From the NCBI GenBank assembly GCA_028698765.1, contig JAQVVW010000009.1, positions 1 through 14,236 of the forward strand: a stretch of 14,236 nucleotides of DNA. The letters are read 5' to 3'. The notes beneath the pieces are model-generated. The model did no database searches, had not been told where the DNA came from, and saw only the letters and a list, made by a program, of their open reading frames with translations. The number at the start of each line of letters is the position of its first letter. The stretch's first letter is position 1. Of the stretch, positions 8,337 through 14,174 are shown in pieces. This stretch comes from Methanoculleus sp. GTDB lineage: Archaea > Halobacteriota > Methanomicrobia > Methanomicrobiales > Methanoculleaceae. Made by a program: the position numbers and the translations under genes.

Positions 8337-8374
8337 CCTTTTTTTCAGGCCCGTTCAGGCCCGCTCAGGCCCGG
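8337..8374 (+). terminator. T-run terminator followed by three tandem 10-bp repeats
   Basis: Seven T residues (8339-8345) follow the pyrophosphatase stop, typical of archaeal U-tract termination. Immediately after come three near-identical 10-base units, TCAGGCCCGT, TCAGGCCCGC and TCAGGCCCGG, at 8345-8374. The role of the repeat is unknown; it may be slippage-derived. Confidence 0.6.
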
Positions 8375-8396
8375 TCTCTTCCAGGCGTCCATACCT

Positions 8397-8449
8397 TCAT
8401 CCCGCCCGCCGACAACAGTAGAGTGTGAACTCTCCCACGGGCGGGATGA
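8397..8449 (+). promoter_or_regulatory. Structured 5' leader of corA covering the ribosome binding site
   Basis: TCATCCCGCCCG (8397-8408) and CGGGCGGGATGA (8438-8449) are perfect 12-base complements. Inside the loop, AGAGT-GTGA-ACTCT (8420-8433) makes a second perfect hairpin closed by a GNRA-type tetraloop. The right arm contains the GGATGA that would act as Shine-Dalgarno, seven bases before the corA ATG at 8456, so the fold would hide the ribosome binding site. A DNA operator is an alternative reading. I see no convincing TATA box between the pyrophosphatase stop and this element. Confidence 0.55.
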
Positions 8450-8455
8450 GAGACC

Positions 8456-9397
8456 ATGTTCCACATCTATCGCACAGTTGAAGCGGCCCCGGTGCCACGG
8501 ACGGAGGAGACCGGCACGTTCGAGCCCGGTTCCTGGGTTTCGATGATCAATCCGCTGCGAGAAGAGATCGAGGAGGTCTCGGCAAGGCTCTCCATTCCGG
8601 GCGACTACCTCCGGGCGGCGCTCGATGAGGAGGAGCGGCCGCGGACCGAGAACGAGGACGGCATCACCCTGATCGTCATCGATATCCCGGTGCCCTACCC
8701 GGAGCAGACGATCCTCTACACGACGATGCCGCTCGGGATCATCGTCACGCCCGACACCATCGTCACGGTCTGCCTCCGCGAGAACGCGATCATCCAGGAC
8801 TTTGCGAACGGCCGGGTGAAGCTCTTCTACACCTTCAAGAAGACCCGGTTCGTACTGCAGATCCTCTTCCGGAACGCGTCCTACTTCCTCCAGTACCTGC
8901 GCCAGATCGAGCGATTATCCGACCGGATTGGGGCCGAACTGAACCAGTCGATGCGGAATAAGGAACTGATCCAGTTGATGAACCTCAAAAAGAGCCTGGT
9001 TTACTTCTCGACGTCGCTCCGGAGCAACCAGAGCGTCCTCGACAAGACCCTGACGTTCCAGCCGCTCCGGATGTACGAGGACGACACCGACCTCCTCGAA
9101 GACGTCATCGTCGAGAACAAGCAGGCGATCGAGATGGCAAGCACGTACTCGACGATCCTCACCGAGACGATGGATGCCTTCGCCTCGATCATATCGAACA
9201 ACTTCAACAACATCTTGAAACTCCTCACATCGATCACCATCATCCTCGCGATCCCCACGATGATCGCGAGCTTCCTCGGTATGAACGTCCCGGTCCCCCT
9301 CGAGGACCACCCCTACGGGTTCCTCATCATCATCGTTCTCTCCCTGATCGTCTCCTCGCTCCTCGCGGTGGCCATCAACCGGAAGGGCTGGTTGTAG
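8456..9397 (+). CDS. corA: CorA-family divalent metal (Mg2+) transporter
   Basis: The 313-residue protein has the CorA layout: a long soluble N-terminal domain, a long helical region (about 150-250), and two membrane segments at the C terminus (about 258-274 and 289-307) ending in a basic NRKGWL tail. The signature Gly-Met-Asn is present at 275-277 (FLGMNVPVPLED), at the end of the first membrane helix where it forms the pore mouth. CorA pentamers carry Mg2+, sometimes Co2+ or Ni2+, into the cell; which metal is used here cannot be read from sequence. The start at 8456 is supported by the GGATGAGAG just upstream. The leader can fold so as to mask that site (8397-8449), which would fit control of an ion importer. 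It is followed by a 351-base noncoding region. Confidence 0.9.
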   Translation: MFHIYRTVEAAPVPRTEETGTFEPGSWVSMINPLREEIEEVSARLSIPGDYLRAALDEEERPRTENEDGITLIVIDIPVPYPEQTILYTTMPLGIIVTPDTIVTVCLRENAIIQDFANGRVKLFYTFKKTRFVLQILFRNASYFLQYLRQIERLSDRIGAELNQSMRNKELIQLMNLKKSLVYFSTSLRSNQSVLDKTLTFQPLRMYEDDTDLLEDVIVENKQAIEMASTYSTILTETMDAFASIISNNFNNILKLLTSITIILAIPTMIASFLGMNVPVPLEDHPYGFLIIIVLSLIVSSLLAVAINRKGWL

Positions 9398-9407
9398 TGC
9401 CTTTCCT

Positions 9408-9432
9408 GGCCGGAAACAGGGGAAAACCGGCC
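9408..9432 (+). terminator. Hairpin after corA
   Basis: GGCCGG (9408-9413) and CCGGCC (9427-9432) form a 6-bp stem around an A-rich 13-base loop, starting 11 bases after the corA stop. No T-run follows, so termination is only a suggestion. Confidence 0.35.
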
Positions 9433-9469
9433 CCTTGCCCGGGCCCGGAAGCCCCACCCGGCCGACCGC

Positions 9470-9482
9470 AACATTTATTTTC
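9470..9482 (+). promoter_or_regulatory. TATA-like box upstream of the acetyl-CoA synthetase operon
   Basis: CAACATTTATTTTCATATT begins an abrupt AT-rich island in a GC-rich region. ATTTATTT at about 9473-9480 is the best TATA candidate, predicting a start near 9503. That would give a leader of about 245 bases and would put the two operator-like sites at 9491-9534 on or just after the start point. Confidence 0.45.
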
Positions 9483-9490
9483 ATATTCTA

Positions 9491-9534
9491 CATTATAGAT
9501 CGTGATAAATTCTCCATGATAGATCATGTAAGAT
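9491..9534. promoter_or_regulatory. Two operator-like dyad repeats before acs
   Basis: CATGATAGATCATGTAAGAT (9515-9534) contains a perfect 6-bp inverted repeat, CATGAT-AG-ATCATG. A close copy with the core CATTAT-AG-ATCGTG followed by ATAAATT occupies 9491-9511. The two start 24 bases apart, about two helical turns, as expected for cooperative regulator binding. A third copy lies at 9721-9740. Confidence 0.55.
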
Positions 9535-9720
9535 AGCGGCGCCGCACGGGAGGAGGCGCCCGGGAAGGTTACGCTCCCGGAGGAGCCGGCACCGGTTGCC
9601 GGCGACCGCATGTACGGCAGCACAACCACGGACCGAGCGGCCGGGAAGGTTGTCGGTCGGAGGATCAGCCACTTTTGCACGGTATGGAGGCCCATACGGG
9701 GACCGACCGCGGCAATCGGG
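9535..9720 (+). promoter_or_regulatory. Possible long structured leader of the acs operon
   Basis: This 186-base stretch contains no convincing gene. It holds CCGGGAAGGTT twice (9560-9570 and 9641-9651), each followed by a CGGAGGA motif and GCC. It also contains several stems: CCGGGA/TCCCGG (9560-9580), GCCGGC/GCCGGC around a seven-base loop (9585-9603), GTCGGTC/GACCGAC (about 9652 to 9706), and inside the last a GTATGG/CCATAC hairpin (about 9682-9697). If the promoter is the TATA at 9473-9480, all of this is transcribed. GC-rich DNA makes chance stems common, so the repeated motif is the stronger signal. Confidence 0.35.
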
Positions 9721-9740
9721 TATGATGAATCGTGTAAATT
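9721..9740. promoter_or_regulatory. Third operator-like repeat, just before the acs start
   Basis: TATGATGAATCGTGTAAATT matches the sites at 9491-9511 and 9515-9534 in the consensus YATKATRRATCRTG followed by TAARWT. It ends eight bases before the ATG at 9749 and overlaps the position where a TATA box would sit for a leaderless transcript. A GAGGA ribosome binding site follows at 9741-9745. Confidence 0.45.
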
Positions 9741-9748
9741 GAGGAAGT

Positions 9749-11638
9749 ATGGAGCAGACATTCGCCGTGAAACTGGAAGAGAAACGCTACCGCCCCGACC
9801 CCCGGTGCAAGGCAACCGCCTGGACGCCGGACTACACGCGGGCGTACCAGGAGTTCCTGCACGACCCCGACGGGTTCTGGGACCGGATCGCCCGTGAACT
9901 CTCCTGGTTCGAGCCCTGGGACCGGGTGAAGGAGTGGAACTACCCCTACGCGAAGTGGTTCGTCAACGGAAAACTGAACATCACCTACAACTGCCTGGAC
10001 CGCCACGTCATCGGCGGCCGGCGGGAGAAACCGGCGATCATCTGGCACGCCGAGAGCGGAGAGAAGCAGATCCTCACCTACGACGCCCTGCACCGCGAGG
10101 TGATGCGGTTTGCAAACGGGCTTTCGAGCCTCGGCGTCGGGAAAGGCGACCGGGTCTGCATCTACATGCCGCTCGTCCCCGAGCAGATCGTCGCGATGCT
10201 CGCCTGCGCACGGATCGGGGCCGTCCACTCAGTGGTCTTCGGCGGGTTCGGGGCGGATGCGCTCGCGATGCGGATCAACGATGCCGATGCAAAAGTCCTC
10301 GTCACTGCGGACGTCGGCTACCGGCGGGGAAAGACCGTCCCGCTCCGCGAGATCGTGAACGATGCGCTCACCCGGACGCCGTGCGTCGAGAAGACCGTCG
10401 TCCTCCGGCGCGAGACCCCGGCTGTCGAACTCGATCCCGCGCGGGAGGTCGATTACGCCGAGCTCGTGGCCCGCGCCGCACCCGACTGCCCGGCGGTGGC
10501 GATGGACTCGGAGGACCCGCTCTTCATCCTGTACACGAGCGGTTCGACCGGCGCACCGAAGGGGATCGTCCACACCTGCGGCGGCTACATGGTCGGGACC
10601 TACTACACCGCCCGCCACGACTTCGACATCAAGGAGACCGATGTCTTGTGGTGCACCGCCGATCCCGGGTGGATCACCGGCCACAGCTACATCGTCTACG
10701 GCCCGCTCGCGGTCGGCACGACGGTCGTCATCGCCGAAGGGACACCGGACTACCCGGATCCCGGCGCCTACTGGCAACTGGTCCAGGATCTGGGGGTGAC
10801 GATCTTCTACACCGCGCCGACCGCCATCCGGATGTTCATGCGCTACGGCGACGAGTGGCCGGCGAAGTACGACCTCTCGTCGCTCCGGGTGCTCGGCTCC
10901 GTTGGGGAACCGCTCAACCCCGAGGCGTTCGAGTGGTACTACCACCGGATCGGCGGCGGGCGGTGCCCGATCGTGGACACCTGGTGGCAGACCGAGACCG
11001 GGATGCACATGATCACCACGATGATCGGTGAGACGATGCGCCCCGGGTTTGCCGGAAAGCCCATCCCGGGCGCCGTCGTTGATGTCGTCGACAGGAGGGG
11101 GTTCCCCGTTCCGCCCGGCACCGGCGGGTTCCTGGTCATCAAGGAGCCCTGGCCCTCGATGCTCCGGACGGTTCACGGCAACGACGAGCGATACCGCACC
11201 TACTGGAACACCATACCGGGGTGCTACACCGCAGGCGACCTCGCGGTGAAGGACGAGGACGGCTACATCATGGTCATCGGCCGGGCGGACGACCTGATCG
11301 TCGTTGCCGGGCACAACATCGGGACGGCCGAGGTCGAGAGCGCGCTCGTCTCCCACGAGGCGGTGGCGGAGGCCGCCGTCATCGGGAAACCCGATGCCCT
11401 GAAGGGGAACGCCATCAAGGCGTTCGTCACCCTCCGCGTGGGGGCGAGTCCGAGTGACGGCCTCATCGACGACCTCGCCCAGCACGTCAGAAAGAGCCTC
11501 GGGCCTGTTGCAGTGCCGGCCGAGATCGAGTTCATGGACAGGCTCCCGAAGACCCGGAGCGGCAAGATCATGCGCCGGGTCTTAAAAGCCCGCGAGCTCG
11601 GCATGGATCCGGGCGACATCTCAACACTCGAGGAGTAG
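9749..11638 (+). CDS. acs: Acetyl-CoA synthetase, AMP-forming
   Basis: The 629-residue product is an ANL-superfamily ligase that activates acetate with ATP to acetyl-AMP and then acetyl-CoA, releasing PPi. The P-loop YTSGSTGAPKG is at 262-272, DTWWQTETG (Trp412, Trp413) forms the acetate pocket region, GRADD (511-515) is the hinge, and PKTRSGKIMRR carries the catalytic Lys606. Length and the N-terminal WFEPWDRVKEW block fit acetyl- more than medium-chain-acyl-CoA synthetases, although propionate use is possible. One deviation is GHNIGT at 521-526 where acetyl-CoA synthetases usually have GHRLGT, close to the CoA site. A GAGGA lies just before the ATG. The downstream transporter starts six bases after the stop, so the pair forms an operon, probably for acetate assimilation. 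Confidence 0.92.
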   Translation: MEQTFAVKLEEKRYRPDPRCKATAWTPDYTRAYQEFLHDPDGFWDRIARELSWFEPWDRVKEWNYPYAKWFVNGKLNITYNCLDRHVIGGRREKPAIIWHAESGEKQILTYDALHREVMRFANGLSSLGVGKGDRVCIYMPLVPEQIVAMLACARIGAVHSVVFGGFGADALAMRINDADAKVLVTADVGYRRGKTVPLREIVNDALTRTPCVEKTVVLRRETPAVELDPAREVDYAELVARAAPDCPAVAMDSEDPLFILYTSGSTGAPKGIVHTCGGYMVGTYYTARHDFDIKETDVLWCTADPGWITGHSYIVYGPLAVGTTVVIAEGTPDYPDPGAYWQLVQDLGVTIFYTAPTAIRMFMRYGDEWPAKYDLSSLRVLGSVGEPLNPEAFEWYYHRIGGGRCPIVDTWWQTETGMHMITTMIGETMRPGFAGKPIPGAVVDVVDRRGFPVPPGTGGFLVIKEPWPSMLRTVHGNDERYRTYWNTIPGCYTAGDLAVKDEDGYIMVIGRADDLIVVAGHNIGTAEVESALVSHEAVAEAAVIGKPDALKGNAIKAFVTLRVGASPSDGLIDDLAQHVRKSLGPVAVPAEIEFMDRLPKTRSGKIMRRVLKARELGMDPGDISTLEE

Positions 11639-11644
11639 ACGGTC

Positions 11645-12943
11645 ATGACGGACACACCGACGATCTTCGGGTTGCCCGCAGAGAAGGGGCGATGGGGCCT
11701 TGTGGCCCTCGGCCTCCTCATCAACCTCTGCCTCGGGAGCATATACGCGTGGAGCGTCTTCGTCGCGCCGCTCGCCGCGCACTTCACCGCGACGCTCGGC
11801 CGGGAGGTGACCGCAGGGGAGGTGCTCCTCCCGTTCTCGGTCTTCCTCGCCTTCTTCGCGATCGCGATGCCGCTCGCCGGGAAGTATCTCGAACGCTACG
11901 GCCCGCGGACGGTGACGATAGTCGGCGGGCTCCTCACCGGCCTCGGGTGGCTCCTCGCCTCGACGGCGACGTCGGTCGAGATGCTCTACATCGTCTACGG
12001 GGTGATCGGCGGGCTTGGCGTCGGCATCGCCTACGGGGCGCCGGTCGCCGTCGCCACCCGGTGGTTCCCGGACCGGCGGGGGCTCGCGGTCGGGCTTGCC
12101 CTCCTCGGGTTCGGGTTCTCTGCCTTCGTCACCGCGAACGCGGCGGGCGCGCTCATCGCCGCATACGGGGTGATGGCGACGTTCCGGATCTTCGGGGTCG
12201 CGCTCATCGCCCTGCTGATCCTCTCCGCCCTGCCGCTCCGCTTCCCGCCGCAGGGCTGGCGGCCGGCGGGCTGGACACCACCCGCGCCCGGGGTCGGAAC
12301 GGCGCCGGTCTGCGAGTGTGACCGCCGCGCGATGCTCCGGACGGGGACGTTCTACGGGCTCTTCGCCTGCTACTTCATCGGCTGCCTCGCGGGCCTCGCC
12401 GCGATCTCGATAGCAAAGCCGGTCGGGACCGAGATGGCAGGGGTGGACGCGGGGCTCGCGACGCTCCTCGTCGGGTTCTTCGCCATCTTCAACGGACTCG
12501 GGCGCCCGGCGCTCGGCGGTCTTACCGACCGGATAACACCGCAGAAGACGGCGATGCTGACGTTTGCGCTGATCGCGGCGGCATCGCTGCTGATCTGGCT
12601 CGCGCCCGGTGTGCCGGCCTACATCGTCGCGTTTGCCGTTCTCTGGGGGTGCCTCGGGGGCTGGCTCGCGATCGCGCCGACGGCGACGGCGTCCTACTTC
12701 GGGACGTGCGACTACCCGCGCTGCTATGGGGTCGTCTTCCTCGCCTACGGCGCAGGCGCCATCGCCGGGCCGCAACTCGCCGGGTTCGTCCGGACGGCGA
12801 CCGGGACCTACCTCGGCGTCTTCCCGCTGGTTGCGGCGCTCGCCGTGGTGGGGTTCGCCGCCGCCTGGCTCCTGATGCGGCCGCCGGCCGCGGTTCCGGC
12901 ACCGGGGGAGGAGAGAGAAGAAGGGGTTACGCCTTCTCCGTGA
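11645..12943 (+). CDS. OFA-family MFS transporter (oxalate/formate antiporter type)
   Basis: The 432-residue protein has about 12 hydrophobic segments split by a central hydrophilic loop (about 200-230), the MFS layout. LCLGSIYAWSVFVAPL (about 28-43) is the hallmark of the OFA family. The MFS loop motif occurs in both halves: GKYLERYGPR (79-88) and GGLTDRITPQ (291-300). Family members move oxalate, formate, lactate or other small monocarboxylates. The gene begins six bases after the acetyl-CoA synthetase stop, with GAGGAG inside the end of that gene as ribosome binding site, so acetate (or propionate) is the most economical substrate guess; formate is also possible in a methanogen. In the predicted eleventh segment (YGVVFLAYGAGA) I see no lysine, unlike the oxalate antiporter OxlT. 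The 3' end overlaps the convergent RNase III gene by 17 bases. Confidence 0.85.
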   Translation: MTDTPTIFGLPAEKGRWGLVALGLLINLCLGSIYAWSVFVAPLAAHFTATLGREVTAGEVLLPFSVFLAFFAIAMPLAGKYLERYGPRTVTIVGGLLTGLGWLLASTATSVEMLYIVYGVIGGLGVGIAYGAPVAVATRWFPDRRGLAVGLALLGFGFSAFVTANAAGALIAAYGVMATFRIFGVALIALLILSALPLRFPPQGWRPAGWTPPAPGVGTAPVCECDRRAMLRTGTFYGLFACYFIGCLAGLAAISIAKPVGTEMAGVDAGLATLLVGFFAIFNGLGRPALGGLTDRITPQKTAMLTFALIAAASLLIWLAPGVPAYIVAFAVLWGCLGGWLAIAPTATASYFGTCDYPRCYGVVFLAYGAGAIAGPQLAGFVRTATGTYLGVFPLVAALAVVGFAAAWLLMRPPAAVPAPGEEREEGVTPSP

Positions 12944-13391
12944 GCCCGAGGCGCCGGAGCACCCCGGCGGCCGCCTCCATCCCGCCGTCCAGGTAGACGG
13001 CGCCGATGAGCGCCTCCAGGCACTCGGCGAGAACCCGGCCGGATGTCCAGACCCGCTGGGCAGCCTCGCCCTTTCCCCACCGGACGTAGTCGGCGAGGTC
13101 AAGGTCTTCTGCGAGAGCGCGGAGCCGGGACATGTTCACCAGGTTCATTTTGCGGTTGGTGATCGCGCCCTTGTCGTGCGCCCCGCCCGTGACCGCCGCC
13201 GCCACGACCACGACATTGATGACCGCATCGCCGAGGGTGGCAAGGGCGTCCATGTGGGCGCCCGAAGGGAGGCCCGCCTCCAGGGTGTAGGCGAGGCGGG
13301 TGAGCGCCCGGCCGAGGAGCGAGCGGTCACGAAAGGCATAACCTATCTGCTCCTCGATCTCACCCGGGTTCCGGCGGCTGGCGTCGCTCAT
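12927..13391 (-). CDS. Stand-alone ribonuclease III domain protein, 154 aa
   Basis: The protein is a single RNase III catalytic domain without a double-stranded-RNA-binding domain. The order is right: IGYAFRDRSLLGRALT (about 16-31), the signature helix HMDALATLGDAVINVVV (47-63), KMNLVNMSRLRALAEDL (81-97), and LAECLEALIGAVYLDGG (121-137). In the signature, where bacterial enzymes read ERLEFLGD, this protein reads DALATLGD: Asp48 and Asp55 keep acidic positions, but Ala51 replaces the second glutamate. Glu123 and Glu126 keep the later acidic pair. The domain size recalls bacterial Mini-III. It probably acts on structured RNA, but activity cannot be assumed. It follows the cyclophilin gene after ten bases with no visible Shine-Dalgarno, and its 3' end overlaps the convergent transporter gene. 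Confidence 0.8.
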   Translation of the reverse strand: MSDASRRNPGEIEEQIGYAFRDRSLLGRALTRLAYTLEAGLPSGAHMDALATLGDAVINVVVVAAAVTGGAHDKGAITNRKMNLVNMSRLRALAEDLDLADYVRWGKGEAAQRVWTSGRVLAECLEALIGAVYLDGGMEAAAGVLRRLGLTEKA

Positions 13392-13401
13392 AAAAAGAGG
13401 G

Positions 13402-13896
13402 TTACTCCTGAACTTCGGCCTTCTCGATCCGGACGGGGACCTTCGGCTTGTCGGCGGAGTTCGTCGCCACCTTTCCTATCTTATCGACAACGTCCATCCC
13501 CTCGACCACCTCGCCGAAGACCGGGTGGGCGCTCGGTGTCTGGGGGTTGTCCCAGTCGAGGTAGGTGTTGTCCACCAGGTTGATGAAGAACTGGCTGCCG
13601 CCGCTGTTCGGGCGGCCGGTGTTCGCCATAGCAAGCGTCCCCCGGCGGTTCGAACGGCCCTTCACGAACTCGTCGGTGATGGTGTAGCCCGGCCCGCCCG
13701 TCCCGGTGCCGGTCGGGTCGCCGCCCTGGATCATGAACCGGGGGATGACCCGGTGGAAGATCGTCCCGTCGTAGAACCCTGATTTAGCCAGTTTCGCAAA
13801 GTTCCCCGCGGTCACCGGCATGTTGTCGTAGAGCCGGATCGTGATATCGCCCATGGTCGTGTGGAGCACGACCTTCGTCCCATTTGCTTCTGCCAT
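13402..13896 (-). CDS. Cyclophilin-type peptidyl-prolyl cis-trans isomerase
   Basis: This 164-residue cytoplasmic protein (no signal peptide) is a single cyclophilin domain that catalyses proline isomerisation during folding. Key blocks are FHRVIPRFMIQGGDPTGTGT (catalytic Arg in FHR), ANTGRPNSGGSQFFINLVD, and HPVFGEVVEGMDVVDKI. The tryptophan position that confers strong cyclosporin binding in human CypA lies within a variable YLDWDNPQTPSAHPVFG loop, so drug sensitivity cannot be judged. The start at 13896 is supported by a GGAG eight bases upstream and an AT-rich TATA-like stretch near 13929-13942. It is the first gene of a two-gene unit with the RNase III domain gene ten bases downstream; a functional connection between them is not evident. 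Confidence 0.92.
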   Translation of the reverse strand: MAEANGTKVVLHTTMGDITIRLYDNMPVTAGNFAKLAKSGFYDGTIFHRVIPRFMIQGGDPTGTGTGGPGYTITDEFVKGRSNRRGTLAMANTGRPNSGGSQFFINLVDNTYLDWDNPQTPSAHPVFGEVVEGMDVVDKIGKVATNSADKPKVPVRIEKAEVQE

Positions 13897-13928
13897 ATGA
13901 AATCTCCGTAAGGTATTGTCTGCCGGTA

Positions 13929-13942
13929 TTACTTATTAGTGC
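13929..13942 (-). promoter_or_regulatory. Putative promoter of the cyclophilin / RNase III unit
   Basis: On the minus strand this reads as CTAATAAGTAATA, the only AT-rich stretch upstream of the cyclophilin start. Normal spacing would put the transcript start near 13910, with a short leader containing GGAG. Confidence 0.4.
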
Positions 13943-13985
13943 TTGGCGCCCGGCATCCGGACCGTGCTGCCGTCCGTTCTTTCGG

Positions 13986-14029
13986 GGGACCGGGGCGCCG
14001 TAGTCTCGGGCGGCCTCACGCCCGGTCCC
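13986..14029. other. Unexplained long inverted repeat in a divergent intergenic region
   Basis: GGGACCGGG plus CG (13986-13997, one bulged G) pairs with CGCCCGGTCCC (14019-14029), an 11-bp stem around a loop of about 21 bases. It lies between two divergent promoters, where a terminator has no obvious use. It might be a small RNA hairpin, a regulator site, or a GC-rich coincidence. The remainder of 13897-14174 contains AT-rich promoter segments and no convincing gene. Confidence 0.35.
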
Positions 14030-14073
14030 GGCCCGGAGCCGCACCGCGTCAATAAGATCACCTAAACAGCCCA

Positions 14074-14095
14074 CATAAGTAAACTATTATTAGCC
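14074..14095 (+). promoter_or_regulatory. AT-rich promoter-like segment upstream of the terminal gene
   Basis: AAGTAAACTATTATTAG stands out from GC-rich flanks and contains a TATA-like ACTATTATTA. With usual spacing the transcript would start near 14112, just before a 20-codon open frame (14116-14178), and would place the GGAGG at 14161-14165 in the leader. Confidence 0.4.
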
Positions 14096-14174
14096 CGCTG
14101 TGCGTACGTTATACCATGTACCGCGGAGCGAACCTGCCACCGATCACCCATCATCTCGCCGGAGGACTTCCCCG

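Noticed and set aside
8345..8374. Possible CRISPR-like repeats
   Set aside because: The units are only 10 bases long and directly adjacent, without spacers, and no cas gene is present.
9610..9897. A 95-codon plus-strand frame beginning in the acs leader
   Set aside because: It runs into acs in a different frame, has no ribosome binding site or recognisable domain, and its second half is a shadow of acs.
10229..11485. A 418-codon minus-strand frame opposite the acetyl-CoA synthetase gene
   Set aside because: It is antisense to an unmistakable enzyme and has a biased composition with no recognisable motif.
11621..13102. A 493-codon minus-strand frame opposite the transporter gene
   Set aside because: The product is low-complexity Arg/Glu/Pro-rich and lies antisense to a membrane protein with clear OFA motifs; it is a reading-frame shadow.
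13784..14074. A 96-codon minus-strand frame overlapping the cyclophilin start and the intergenic region
   Set aside because: It overlaps the cyclophilin N terminus in another frame, spans the promoter and hairpin, and shows no recognisable domain.
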